Origin: an uncultured Lachnospiraceae bacterium
Lineage (GTDB): Bacteria > Bacillota > Clostridia > Lachnospirales > Lachnospiraceae
Assembly (NCBI GenBank): GCA_900549995.1
Contig: URQQ01000015.1
Coordinates: forward strand, 11,189-75,188
DNA: 64,000 nt
Direction: 5' to 3'
A program made the position numbers and the translations under genes. Position 1 is the first letter of the stretch. The number at the start of each line of letters is the position of its first letter. This document shows, piece by piece, positions 18,397-27,579 of this stretch. The notes under the pieces were generated by a model. It was not told where the DNA came from. It made no database searches and worked only from the letters and a program-made list of their open reading frames with translations.

Positions 18397-18449
18397 ATTA
18401 TAGATTTGATAATTCTATTAAAGCAAGAAGTTCTTACAAAGTTCTTACA
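18397..18449 (-). promoter_or_regulatory. Promoter with OmpR-type direct-repeat operator for the ABC/two-component operon
   Basis: On the minus strand a perfect -10 TATAAT (18397-18402) and a -35 TTGCTT (18421-18426) are 18 bases apart. Two identical 9-base copies of TGTAAGAAC (18441-18449 and 18430-18438) follow each other with an 11-base period and end three bases before the -35. That spacing is typical of activation by an OmpR-family dimer. Confidence 0.7.
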
Positions 18450-18558
18450 GACTGTGAGAAATGCCTCTGGATTTTAGATAGATATATGTTAGAATAATCT
18501 TAACATTATAATTTTGCTTGCTGTGAAAATTTTCGAAAAAAGAAAATGGAGGACAGGT

Positions 18559-19986
18559 ATGTTAAACGCAGTAGATGTAAAAAAGGTATGTGAAGAACAA
18601 AATATCCGGATGATTGATTTCAAAATGACGGATCTGGACGGAAGATGGCGTCATATTACGATTCCGGTGGAGCGGTTCAATGAAGACATTTTTGTGTACG
18701 GAATCGGATTTGACGGCTCAAACTATGGTTATGCGGCTGTAGAAAAAAGTGACATGGTCTTTATCCCAGACCCGGCAACCGCTGTCGTAGACCCATTTAC
18801 GGAAATTCCAACTCTGACAATGTGCGGAAATGTATGTGTGATCGGAAAAGAGAATACTCCTTTTGACCAGTATCCAAGAAATGTAAGCCTGCGTGCAGTC
18901 GAGTATATGCAGTCTGAAGGGATTGCAGACCAGATGCTGATCGGACCTGAATTTGAATTTCATTTGTTTGACAATGTCAGCTACATGGTTGAACCACAAA
19001 GGACCGGATTCACAGTCGATACAAGACAGGCTTCCTGGAACAGCGGAAAAGAAGGCCCGGACAATGCAGGATACCAGGTTCCGCCGAAGGGCGGCTATCA
19101 CATTGCCGCACCTCACGACATCGCATACAGCCTGAGGAGTAAGATGTGTATGTACATGGAGGACTGGGGTGTTGATGTAAAATATCACCATCACGAAGTC
19201 GGCGGCTCCGGACAGATGGAGATCGAAGTTGAACTCGGTGATATGGTTGATATGGCTGATAAAACCATGATTATCAAGTATATCATTAAAAACGCAGCTG
19301 TTCAGGACGGCCGGACTGCTACGTTCATGCCAAAGCCAATTTACAAAGAGGCCGGAAACGGTATGCATGTACATATGCTTCTTATGAAAGACGGCGAACC
19401 AGTTTTCTATGACGAGAACGGTTACTCAGGGTTAAGCAAAACTGCTCATTACTTTATCGGAGGACTTTTAAAGCATGTGGCATCCCTGTGCGCATTCACC
19501 AATCCGTCTACAAACTCCTTTAAGAGACTGGTTCCGGGATACGAAGCTCCTGTGACGATTGGATACGCCACCTCCAACCGAAGCGCAGTCATCCGTATTC
19601 CAGCATATGCAAAAGCGCCCAAAGCCAAACGCTTTGAGCTGAGAAACCCGGACGCAACTGCGAACCCTTACTATGCTTATGCCGCAATCCTGATGGCTGG
19701 AATTGACGGAATTAAAAATCAGATTGATCCAAAAGCGAATGGCTGGGGACCATATGACTTCAACCTCTATGACCTGCCGGAAGAAGAGAAAGAAAAAATA
19801 CAGTCTCTTCCAAAATCACTGGACGAAGCTTTAGATGCCCTGGAGACTGACCATGAATACCTGACTTCCGGAGGGGTATTCCCTGAACGCCTGATTGAGA
19901 TATGGCTGAAACGCAAACGTGCAGAAAGCCTGGAGATTTCGCAGATTCCTCATCCCGCTGAATTCCAGAAATATTATGATCTGTAA
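18559..19986 (+). CDS. glnA: Glutamine synthetase, type I
   Basis: A 475-residue glutamine synthetase that makes glutamine from glutamate, ammonia and ATP. The beta-grasp N terminus (IRMIDFKMTDLDGRWRHI) is followed by the catalytic domain: the DGSNYGYA loop, metal ligands in GPEFEFHLFD and GQMEIEVE, the GNGMHVHM segment, and RLVPGYEAP with NRSAVIRIP. The ATG at 18559 follows TGGAGGACAGGT; the frame is open 15 codons upstream but without a ribosome site. It is a single gene with a strong terminator. It is divergent from the ABC/two-component operon. A possible -10 TATAAT at 18507-18512 has no good -35. No glnR gene is in the window. Confidence 0.93.
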   Translation: MLNAVDVKKVCEEQNIRMIDFKMTDLDGRWRHITIPVERFNEDIFVYGIGFDGSNYGYAAVEKSDMVFIPDPATAVVDPFTEIPTLTMCGNVCVIGKENTPFDQYPRNVSLRAVEYMQSEGIADQMLIGPEFEFHLFDNVSYMVEPQRTGFTVDTRQASWNSGKEGPDNAGYQVPPKGGYHIAAPHDIAYSLRSKMCMYMEDWGVDVKYHHHEVGGSGQMEIEVELGDMVDMADKTMIIKYIIKNAAVQDGRTATFMPKPIYKEAGNGMHVHMLLMKDGEPVFYDENGYSGLSKTAHYFIGGLLKHVASLCAFTNPSTNSFKRLVPGYEAPVTIGYATSNRSAVIRIPAYAKAPKAKRFELRNPDATANPYYAYAAILMAGIDGIKNQIDPKANGWGPYDFNLYDLPEEEKEKIQSLPKSLDEALDALETDHEYLTSGGVFPERLIEIWLKRKRAESLEISQIPHPAEFQKYYDL

Positions 19987-19998
19987 TAGAAATACATA

Positions 19999-20056
19999 GG
20001 GAGCTGATGCACTGACAGAGATTATGAAATCACTGTCAGTGCCGCAGCTCCCTTTT
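19999..20056 (+). terminator. Terminator of glnA
   Basis: A two-tier stem: GGGAGCTG (19999-20006) with CAGCTCCC (20045-20052), and CACTGACAG (20010-20018) with CTGTCAGTG (20033-20041), followed by TTTT. Confidence 0.85.
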
Positions 20057-20069
20057 AAGGTTCTATTTT

Positions 20070-21446
20070 TCATATATTTCCTGATTCTATAGCCAGCGAT
20101 GAGGACTTCTTTGCCTTGCCCGCATATTGATACACTTCCTTCTTTTTCCACATAAACCATACAGATACAAATACCGTCAGAAATTCTGCCACAGGCACCG
20201 CAAGCCATACACCGTTTACTCCCAGTAATTCAGGCAGCACGAGAATACTGACAACAATGAATCCAAATGTTCTCATGAAGGATATAATCGCAGAAACTTT
20301 CCCATTTGACAATGCCGTAAACAATGACGATGAAAAGATATTTACCCCTGCAAAAAAATAATTCAAAGAAAACAGGAAAAATCCATTCCTCGCAATCTCA
20401 TAAGTCTGTGTTCCCTTCGGTGTGAAGATCTCCACAACAACCGATGACCCAAGAAGTGCAAGAACCGAGACGACCGCTGCCGACGCAACGATAAATGTCG
20501 TGCAGATTTTAAATACCCTCCGCAGCATCACGTTGTTCCTGCTCCCATAATTATAGCTGATGACAGGCGCCACTCCGATGGCAAATCCCATATACAGGGA
20601 ATTAAACATAAACTGTCCATACAGCACAATCGTAATTGCCGCCACCCCTGTTTCCCCAAGAAGTTTCAGCATAATAATATTAAACAGGTATGTGATAATC
20701 GCATTCGAGAAATTCGTCACCATCTCTGAGGAACCATTCAGACAGCTGTCCCGCAATACTCTCAAATCCAGTTTAGGCTTTACAAAATGAAGCTCTCCTT
20801 TATTAAAGGCAAAGTATAAAAGCCCTGCCACTGCCGGGATCAGCTGTCCGATGCCTGTTGCCAGCGCAGCTCCTTTGATTCCCATATTCATCGGTCCCAT
20901 AAATACATAATCAAGAACCGCATTTGCAACACCGCCCAGAACCGTCACAATCAGCCCGGCTACAGGCTTCCCTGCTGTCACAAAAAATGACTGGAAGAAC
21001 AGCTGTAAAATACAGGCCGGCGCAAAATATAAAAGAATGCTTAAGTATGCCTCACACTGCAAAAGAATCAGCTCCGTAGCCCCAAGCATTTTCACAAGCG
21101 GGGTGATAAACAGATTTCCGAGCACCAGTGCTAAACAGCCAAAAACCACACCGACCAGAATGATCATGGTGAAATTTTCTCTTGCTTCCTTCTCTTTCTT
21201 CTCCCCCAGTTTCATCGCGATAATCGCACTTCCCCCTGTTGCAAGCATAATACCTACCGCAATCAGAATGCTCGCCGCAGGATAAATGATATTCGAGGCC
21301 GAAAGTGCATCACTTCCCACAAGCCTTGAAATAAAAACTCCATCTATAATTGTATACAATGACATGAATACCATCATAACCATCGATGGCAGTGCAAATC
21401 TAAGCAACGATAGAAATTTAAAATTTTGTCCGATTGACTTTGTCAT
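20070..21446 (-). CDS. MATE family multidrug efflux transporter
   Basis: A 458-residue polytopic membrane protein with about twelve hydrophobic segments in two homologous halves, the MATE layout. The start FALPSMVMMVFMSLYTIIDGVFISRLVG, the first-half GTGGSAIIAMKLGEKKE-like loop and the second-half GVAPVISYNYGSRN segment are characteristic. Members use sodium or proton gradients to export cationic drugs and dyes. It is divergent from a MerR-type gene 85 bases away and its promoter has the 19-base spacer that MerR activators correct, so drug-inducible expression is likely. The ATG follows AGAGGAATAAAT. Confidence 0.9.
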   Translation of the reverse strand: MTKSIGQNFKFLSLLRFALPSMVMMVFMSLYTIIDGVFISRLVGSDALSASNIIYPAASILIAVGIMLATGGSAIIAMKLGEKKEKEARENFTMIILVGVVFGCLALVLGNLFITPLVKMLGATELILLQCEAYLSILLYFAPACILQLFFQSFFVTAGKPVAGLIVTVLGGVANAVLDYVFMGPMNMGIKGAALATGIGQLIPAVAGLLYFAFNKGELHFVKPKLDLRVLRDSCLNGSSEMVTNFSNAIITYLFNIIMLKLLGETGVAAITIVLYGQFMFNSLYMGFAIGVAPVISYNYGSRNNVMLRRVFKICTTFIVASAAVVSVLALLGSSVVVEIFTPKGTQTYEIARNGFFLFSLNYFFAGVNIFSSSLFTALSNGKVSAIISFMRTFGFIVVSILVLPELLGVNGVWLAVPVAEFLTVFVSVWFMWKKKEVYQYAGKAKKSSSLAIESGNI

Positions 21447-21487
21447 ATTTATTCCTCTTTCCCTTGTATTTCCATCCCGTACTGGTT

Positions 21488-21518
21488 ATCATAAGGTATA
21501 GTGTAACCCGACAGTCAA
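21488..21518 (-). promoter_or_regulatory. MerR-type promoter of the MATE gene (19-bp spacer)
   Basis: On the minus strand TTGACT (21513-21518) and TATGAT (21488-21493) are separated by 19 bases instead of 17. This overlong spacing is the hallmark of promoters remodelled by MerR-family activators. GGTTA (21484-21488) and TAACC (21504-21508) bracket part of it as a short inverted repeat. Confidence 0.7.
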
Positions 21519-21531
21519 GAGGTGATTACAA

Positions 21532-22353
21532 ATGGATTACAAAAATAAATATCTGACCACAGGAGAATTTGCAAAACTCACCGGAGTCACAAAACATACA
21601 TTGTTCCATTACGATGAGATTGGCCTGTTCTCTCCTGAACTGAAAACAGAAAATAATTACCGGTATTATTCTATCTCCCAGCTGGATGCATTTGATGTGA
21701 TCTGGACTTTGAAGGAACTGGATATGCCGCTCTCTGAAATCAAGGAATACTTGAATCATAAAAGTCCGGAAACTTTGATCTCACTCCTCACCAAAGAGGA
21801 GAAAATCATCGATCAAAAGCTTACAAATCTGAAGAAAACAAAAAAATGGCTTCAGAAAAAATCACAGATCATCAAAGAAGCGATGGAAATTAATTTTGAC
21901 CAGATTGAGCTTAGGGAATTCCCTGCTCAGTATTATATTTTTTCTGAAACCTCTTCTTCCGATGACAAAGCCGTGGCGATGAAAATCGGAGAACTCGTGG
22001 CCTACTGTGAGAACCGCGGTATCAAAAGCCCTTACAGTATTGGGTACCTTCAGCACTGGGAGAACATCAGACGAAAGATCTACAATGATTACCGGCACAT
22101 TTATATGCTGTTTGATGATCCCCCAAAACAGATTCACTATCATGAGAAACCGGCCGGTACTTATCTTTGTGCATGGCATCAGGGACACTGGAACTCTATC
22201 GGGCAAAGTTATGAAAGGCTCCTTGCCTGCGCAAAGACACATTCGCTTGTTCTTCATGAAGAATACTATGAAGATGCCATTTTGGACGAACTTACGATCA
22301 GCGGATATGAAAATCACGTCACGCTGATCTCAGTGAGAGTATTGAACCGTTGA
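21532..22353 (+). CDS. MerR family regulator with GyrI-like ligand domain
   Basis: A 273-residue BmrR-like regulator. The N-terminal winged helix ([27 protein letters not shown]) and the [18 protein letters not shown] wing are classical MerR. A coiled coil follows (about 95-120, rich in K and L), then a C-terminal domain of about 150 residues with the [20 protein letters not shown] and [18 protein letters not shown] segments expected of a GyrI-like multidrug-binding fold. It is divergent from the MATE gene, and the ribosome site AAGAGGTGATTACAA overlaps the MATE -35 region. It most likely senses a drug and activates the MATE promoter. Confidence 0.88.
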   Translation: MDYKNKYLTTGEFAKLTGVTKHTLFHYDEIGLFSPELKTENNYRYYSISQLDAFDVIWTLKELDMPLSEIKEYLNHKSPETLISLLTKEEKIIDQKLTNLKKTKKWLQKKSQIIKEAMEINFDQIELREFPAQYYIFSETSSSDDKAVAMKIGELVAYCENRGIKSPYSIGYLQHWENIRRKIYNDYRHIYMLFDDPPKQIHYHEKPAGTYLCAWHQGHWNSIGQSYERLLACAKTHSLVLHEEYYEDAILDELTISGYENHVTLISVRVLNR

Positions 22354-22469
22354 TTCAGCAAATGTATCAGACCGCACTATATGCAATATTTACGGCAATA
22401 TCTTCCATGTTTCCTCTCTCTCCCTCTGCTATAATAAAGTGTATAATGAAAAAAGAGAGGAATTTACTT

Positions 22470-23534
22470 ATGAAAGAAAAATTAACCGTTGTCATTCTTT
22501 TCGGAGGTCAGTCCTCGGAACACGACGTATCCTGCAAGTCTGCCGTTACAATCATAAACAGTCTGAATACAGATAAATATAACCCGGTGCTTATCGGAAT
22601 TACGAAAGAGGGCCGCTGGCTCTTAACCGGCTTTGCGGATCAGATTACGGATGGGACATGGAGAATTTCAGGAACGCCAGCCATTCTCTCCCCGGATGCC
22701 TGTGATCAGTGCGTCCTCATCTGGGATTCTGGTCAAATCCGAAAACTCCCTGTGGATGTAATTTTTCCTGTACTGCACGGAATGTATGGAGAAGACGGTA
22801 CCGTTCAGGGTCTGTTCGAATTAAGCCAGATTCCATATGTGGGATGCGGCGTACTTGCATCTGCGGTATCGATGGATAAATTATATACGAAAATCATAGT
22901 TGATACTCTTGGCATCCGCCAGGCCCGCTACGTCGGTATTCCAGTTTCCGATCTGAAGGATATGGATACTGTGGTATCAAATGTTGAGGCAGAACTCGCC
23001 TATCCGGTCTTTGTAAAACCGTCAAAATCCGGTTCTTCCCAGGGAGTCAGCAAAGCTGCAGACCAAAAGGAACTCATTCAGGCTCTGAATCTCGCAGCCA
23101 AACATGATTCCAAAATTCTTGTGGAGGAAACCATTGCCGGGCGCGAAATCGAATGTGCGGTTCTTGGATACGGCTCCACTACACAGGCTTCCGGTGTCGG
23201 TGAGATTCTTGCCGCCGAAGCATTTTACAGCTACGATGCAAAATATAATAATCCCCAGTCTCAGACAGTGATTTCCCCTGACCTTCCAAACCAGACTACG
23301 GCAAAGCTTCAGGAATACGCCGTGCGCATATTTCAGGCAGTGGATGGCTTTGGACTCTCAAGAGTAGATTTCTTTGTCGAGCACTCTACCGGGGAAATTG
23401 TTTTCAATGAAATTAATACATTGCCAGGCTTTACTTCCATCAGTATGTATCCGATGCTTTTTCGCGCCTGCGGACTGGATACAGACCAGCTTGTGGATGA
23501 ACTGATCGCTCTTGCAATGGAACGGAGGAAATAG
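22470..23534 (+). CDS. ddl: D-alanine--D-alanine ligase
   Basis: A 354-residue ATP-grasp ligase that joins two D-alanines for peptidoglycan precursors. The start VVILFGGQSSEHDVSC matches the first substrate-binding loop; HGMYGEDGTVQGL and YVGCGVLASAVSMDK follow; the KPSKSGSSQGV loop and the omega loop EAFYSYDAKYNN precede the C-terminal metal site FNEINTLPGFT. The tyrosine-containing omega loop is Ddl-like, unlike the histidine-containing loop of VanA-type D-lactate ligases; a D-Ser variant cannot be excluded. The ATG at 22470 follows GAGAGGAATTTACTT; earlier in-frame ATGs lack a site. The stop is directly next to the guaD start, so they are co-transcribed. Confidence 0.88.
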   Translation: MKEKLTVVILFGGQSSEHDVSCKSAVTIINSLNTDKYNPVLIGITKEGRWLLTGFADQITDGTWRISGTPAILSPDACDQCVLIWDSGQIRKLPVDVIFPVLHGMYGEDGTVQGLFELSQIPYVGCGVLASAVSMDKLYTKIIVDTLGIRQARYVGIPVSDLKDMDTVVSNVEAELAYPVFVKPSKSGSSQGVSKAADQKELIQALNLAAKHDSKILVEETIAGREIECAVLGYGSTTQASGVGEILAAEAFYSYDAKYNNPQSQTVISPDLPNQTTAKLQEYAVRIFQAVDGFGLSRVDFFVEHSTGEIVFNEINTLPGFTSISMYPMLFRACGLDTDQLVDELIALAMERRK

Positions 23535-24809
23535 ATGAAAAAAGAAATGATCCTGAAAGGTGATCTCTGCTACAGTACCACCAAAGACCACATGGAATTT
23601 CGGAAAGATGCTTATCTTACCTGCCGGGATGGCATCATCACCGGTGTATACGATGAACTTCCCAAACAATACAAGACTTTCGAAATACTTGATTTTAGCG
23701 GACATCTGATTGTCCCGGGCATGACGGATCTGCATGTGCATGCCCCGCAGTATGCCTTTCGGGGAATGGGAATGGATATGGAACTTTTAGACTGGCTGAA
23801 TACCCACACATTTCCGGAAGAGGCAAAATACAAAGACCCCGTATACGCATCAAATGCCTACGAACTCTTTACGGAAGATCTTAAAACCAGCGCGACAACC
23901 AGAGCCTGCATTTTCGGGACGATCCATGTCCCTGCCACGCTTAAACTGATGGAGCTTTTAAATGATGCCGGAATCTGTTCCTATGTAGGCAAAGTAAATA
24001 TGGATAGAAATTCTCCGGATTACCTCATCGAGGAAGGGGCATTCTCTTCTGCGGAAGCAACCTCTGAATGGATCCTTGCCGCATCCGGGAAGTTTCCCCA
24101 TGTAAAACCAATCCTGACTCCCCGGTTCATCCCGACATGCAGCGATGAACTGATGGAAAAACTGCGGGAACTCCAAAAGCTTTACGATCTTCCTGTACAG
24201 TCTCATCTCTCCGAAAACCAGGGAGAAATAGACTGGGTAAAAGAGCTCTGCCCGGATGCCAGCTTCTATGGAGATGCCTATGACCGTCACGGGTTATTCG
24301 GCAAAGATGTTCCAACCATCATGGCTCACTGCGTATATTCATCCGCCGAAGAGATCCTGAGAATGAAAGAAAACGGTGTCTATATTGCACATTGTCCGCA
24401 GTCCAATACGAATCTTTCTTCCGGTATTGCACCAGTCAGAACATACCTGGAGCATGAAATGAACATCGGCCTCGGCACGGATGTTGCCGGAGGCCCGGGG
24501 CTTTCCATGTTCAAGGCCATCGCAGATGCGATCCAGGTATCCAAACTGTACTGGCGCCTGGTGGATGACAGCAAAAAGCCGCTCTGCATGGAAGAAGGTT
24601 TTTACCTTGCAACCAAGGGCGGCGGGAGCTTCTTCGGCAATGTCGGAAGCTTTGAGGATGGATATGAAGCGGATATCCTCGTCCTCGATGAGAGTCGTAT
24701 GAGACACCCGCAGAATCTGACGGTAAAAGAACGGCTGGAACGTTTTCTTTACCTTGCAGATGACCGGTGTGTACTGCACAAATTCATTGAAGGACGGCAG
24801 ATTTTTTAA
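23535..24809 (+). CDS. guaD: Guanine deaminase (amidohydrolase family)
   Basis: A 424-residue amidohydrolase expected to convert guanine to xanthine and ammonia. Zinc ligands are visible in DLHVHAPQY, with the substrate stretch QYAFRGMGMD, then PVQSHLSENQGEI, the MAHCVYSS histidine and the aspartate in GLGTDVAGG. Length matches bacterial GuaD. The start is directly after the ddl stop, with GGAGGAAATAG upstream. Its product xanthine would be the substrate of the xanthine dehydrogenase genes at 29.7-33.3 kb, making a local purine route. The last 26 bases overlap the convergent kinase gene on the other strand. Confidence 0.88.
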   Translation: MKKEMILKGDLCYSTTKDHMEFRKDAYLTCRDGIITGVYDELPKQYKTFEILDFSGHLIVPGMTDLHVHAPQYAFRGMGMDMELLDWLNTHTFPEEAKYKDPVYASNAYELFTEDLKTSATTRACIFGTIHVPATLKLMELLNDAGICSYVGKVNMDRNSPDYLIEEGAFSSAEATSEWILAASGKFPHVKPILTPRFIPTCSDELMEKLRELQKLYDLPVQSHLSENQGEIDWVKELCPDASFYGDAYDRHGLFGKDVPTIMAHCVYSSAEEILRMKENGVYIAHCPQSNTNLSSGIAPVRTYLEHEMNIGLGTDVAGGPGLSMFKAIADAIQVSKLYWRLVDDSKKPLCMEEGFYLATKGGGSFFGNVGSFEDGYEADILVLDESRMRHPQNLTVKERLERFLYLADDRCVLHKFIEGRQIF

Positions 24810-25701
24810 ACTCCATGACGATGGTAAGTTTCTCCTCCCCAAAAACCGCGTCCATTACTCCTCCCATTTCCTCAGTGAGATATTTGGCGATGGTGAGGCC
24901 AAGCCCGGTTCCTTCCAGGTTCCGCGCTCCTTCTTTCTGATAAAAACGGTCAAACAGATACAAAACATCTTTCTCACTCAGATGTTTTGTATCATTTTTA
25001 AATAAAATCCTCACCAGCCTGCCGCTTTCTGTTATTTTTATTTCCAAAGTGCTGTCTGCATACCTGACTGCATTTTGCACAAGATTTGATATCACTCTGT
25101 CTAACGCGGCTTCATCGGCGATAATAAACACGGGCTTTTCAGGGAGATCCATTACTACAGAAATCCCGGCCTTCGTGAGACTTTCATAGAACCCTGCCGT
25201 ACATTCCCTCACAAAACGGTTCACATCCATTCTTTCTGGTTTGGCCTGGTAATCCCCTGCCTCAAGTCTGGTCAGATCATAGAATTCTCCGATCAGCTTC
25301 TTTAGCGTTACTGCCTTGCGCCGGATGACTTCGACCGCTTCCTTTTCACCACTTCCAAGCGCTTCCGTATCCATCAGTTCCAGATATCCAAGAATGGACG
25401 TCAGAGGAGTCCGAAGATCATGGCTGATATTTTCAATCTGCTGCATGAATTCCCGTTCCTTCCGTTCATATGCAACCCGTTCCTGCCACAATTCTTCAAG
25501 CGCTCCATTCAGTGTATTTAAAAATCCCTCCAGATCTTTATCCGGCACTGCAAACTTCATTCTCCTGTTAGAAGAAATTTCTTTTGTAATCGACCTTAAT
25601 TCTTCATCCGCCGCTCTCACTGCACGTTTCAGCGCAAAGAAACGAACCCCAAAATACACTGCTGCCGCCACAGAAATCATACAAAATATAAACCCAGCCA
25701 C
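24784..25701 (-). CDS. Sensor histidine kinase (second ABC-linked module)
   Basis: A 305-residue kinase with a single N-terminal hydrophobic segment (residues 2-22, GFIFCMISVAAAVYFGVRFF) and no outside sensor domain. The phospho-accepting histidine is in ISHDLRTPLTS; the ATP domain shows LVQNAVRYA, LFDRFYQKEG and GTGLGLTIAKYL. The start appears to be GTG at 25699-25701, preceded by AAAGGGGGCACCAAA. It is the last gene of regulator - ATPase - permease - kinase, 45 bases after the permease. Kinases this small in such operons are typical of bacitracin- or lantibiotic-responsive systems, which is inference here. Confidence 0.87.
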   Translation of the reverse strand: MAGFIFCMISVAAAVYFGVRFFALKRAVRAADEELRSITKEISSNRRMKFAVPDKDLEGFLNTLNGALEELWQERVAYERKEREFMQQIENISHDLRTPLTSILGYLELMDTEALGSGEKEAVEVIRRKAVTLKKLIGEFYDLTRLEAGDYQAKPERMDVNRFVRECTAGFYESLTKAGISVVMDLPEKPVFIIADEAALDRVISNLVQNAVRYADSTLEIKITESGRLVRILFKNDTKHLSEKDVLYLFDRFYQKEGARNLEGTGLGLTIAKYLTEEMGGVMDAVFGEEKLTIVMEFKKSAVLQ

Positions 25702-25746
25702 TTTGGTGCCCCCTTTCCCTGACCGTATGATCCATCTTCCCTGGAT

Positions 25747-26526
25747 CTACGGTATTGCCTTCCTGCGAAATGCCAGAATTCCAAAAACAACTGACAGTAA
25801 AAGTATAACACTCCCTGATGCCAGACACCTGAAGAGCCCTTCGGGAGTATCCCAGACACATTGATACGTCCCCAGATATCCGGAAATCTCATGACTGAAC
25901 TGATAATTTGGCATCCAGCGGACAATTCTTGCAAATAATTCAAATTTTCTTCCCAGGGCATCGCAGAATGCCGGAATAAGATAAAATACCGTCGTCCAGA
26001 TCATAATCACCGTTGTCAGCCTTTCGGTACAGCAGAGGATCGCAGTCCCTAATACAATTGCTCCAAATGCGGCCGGCAGTATCGCTGCCACTCCATGCAT
26101 CAGGACATTCAACGGTTCCGGACCTTCATTTTCAAGGAGAAGATACGCAGTCCCGATATGCGCCGACTCAATGACAATAAAACTGATGGAAGCTGTCACT
26201 GAAGCCACCATACATTTTCCTATAAAAAACTGCGTTCTGGAAATCCCATATGCAACTGCATTTTTCATCGTACCATTTTTATGCTCATCGGCGAATACCA
26301 GCACTGCTGCAATCAATCCTCCGACAAACATAAATGAAAGATTTCCAAGCATATTATTCAGCGAGAATCTGACAGTCGCATACCGAAATTCACCGGCCAC
26401 AAAATTTTTGCAATAATAAAGAACCGCATTCATAAATACAGTCAGAAGCGCCGCCACTATGGTCAATACGTAAATATCCCGGCTTCTTGCTACCCGGTAA
26501 AATTCACTCTTCAGATAGTTTAGCAT
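25747..26526 (-). CDS. ABC-2 type transporter permease
   Basis: A 259-residue membrane protein with about six hydrophobic segments, beginning LNYLKSEFYRVARSRDIYVLTIVAALLTV. The cytoplasmic start with an amphipathic helix and the six-helix pattern match ABC-2 permeases such as LanE/G or BcrB. Its ATG overlaps the ATPase stop by 7 bases (ATGCTAA). It presumably forms a homodimeric exporter with the ATPase to remove or exclude a membrane-active peptide; the substrate is unknown. Confidence 0.8.
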   Translation of the reverse strand: MLNYLKSEFYRVARSRDIYVLTIVAALLTVFMNAVLYYCKNFVAGEFRYATVRFSLNNMLGNLSFMFVGGLIAAVLVFADEHKNGTMKNAVAYGISRTQFFIGKCMVASVTASISFIVIESAHIGTAYLLLENEGPEPLNVLMHGVAAILPAAFGAIVLGTAILCCTERLTTVIMIWTTVFYLIPAFCDALGRKFELFARIVRWMPNYQFSHEISGYLGTYQCVWDTPEGLFRCLASGSVILLLSVVFGILAFRRKAIP

Positions 26527-27452
26527 ATTCCCGCCTCCTTCCTCATTTTCAGGTTCATATAATAGTCTTCCAGTGATATTTTCTTCCGGTTCAGCCGGAG
26601 CACTTCAATCCCATGTTCCGAAGCGAGACGGCTGTAACACGCAGTCTCCTCCTCGCTTGTTTTGATACTGACTGACCGGTCAGGCATCACCTTATAATTC
26701 GTACAGCCAAGCTCTTTTTCAAGCAGCGCTGTATACATTTCCGTCTGGTCCACCTCGATCTCCACTGCTTCTGAACATTGCTCCCTGAGATGCTTTGCCG
26801 TTATCTGTTCAAGCAATCTGCCCTTGCTCAAAAAGCCATATACCGTAGCAATCTGTTCAAGTTCAGACAGAATATGACTGGATACAATGATGGTAATTTT
26901 ACGCTCCTGATTCAGCCTTAAAAGAAAATTCCGAATCTCGATAATCCCCGATGGATCCAGTCCATTGATTGGCTCGTCCAGAATTAACAACTCCGGGCTT
27001 CCCAAAAGCGCGAGTGCCAGGCCAAGCCTTTGTTTCATCCCAAGTGAGAATTCCTCAAATTTCCTCTTTCTCACCTCATAAAGTCCGACTTTTTCAAGCA
27101 CTTCCTTCACCTTTTCTTTTCCCGGCACTCCCCGCTGAATCCTGTAATATTCCAGATTCTTCTCCGCGGAAAGTTTCGGATAAAATCCGGGACTTTCAAT
27201 GATCGCACCGGTTCTTCTGCGCACCTTCAAAAGTTTCTGCTGCCGGTGTTCGCCAAACATACTGACTTCCCCCACGGTGGGATAAATCTGTCCGGTCAGT
27301 ATTTTCAACAGCGTTGTCTTCCCAGCCCCATTATCACCGATCAATCCATAGATATCTCCTTTTTGAACCTCTATCCCTACGCTTCTAAGCGCCATAACTT
27401 TGCCGTAATACATGGAAATTCCATTCATTTTCACAATTGTCTGGTTCTTCAT
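26520..27452 (-). CDS. ABC transporter ATP-binding protein (BcrA/LanF-like)
   Basis: A 310-residue ATPase with Walker A GDNGAGKTT, the Q-loop glutamine replaced by GAIIESPGFY as in BcrA/LanF relatives, signature FSLGMKQRL, Walker B LLILDEPINGLD and the switch histidine in VSSHILSE. About 90 C-terminal residues follow the nucleotide domain, also as in that group. The ATG at 27450-27452 follows AAAAAAGGAGAGAGTT. It is 127 bases after the response regulator gene and overlaps the permease. The ESPG-type Q-loop is a family trait of bacteriocin self-protection and bacitracin exporters. Confidence 0.9.
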   Translation of the reverse strand: MKNQTIVKMNGISMYYGKVMALRSVGIEVQKGDIYGLIGDNGAGKTTLLKILTGQIYPTVGEVSMFGEHRQQKLLKVRRRTGAIIESPGFYPKLSAEKNLEYYRIQRGVPGKEKVKEVLEKVGLYEVRKRKFEEFSLGMKQRLGLALALLGSPELLILDEPINGLDPSGIIEIRNFLLRLNQERKITIIVSSHILSELEQIATVYGFLSKGRLLEQITAKHLREQCSEAVEIEVDQTEMYTALLEKELGCTNYKVMPDRSVSIKTSEEETACYSRLASEHGIEVLRLNRKKISLEDYYMNLKMRKEAGIC

Positions 27453-27579
27453 AACTCTCTCCTTTTTTGTCTCACTACACGCCTTGCCCTGCTTTGCATG
27501 ATCCAATTATAAGGCGGTGCCTTTTAATAAGTCCTCAAGAAAGTCTAAAGAAATCATAAAGATCATCTGACCGCAGAAA

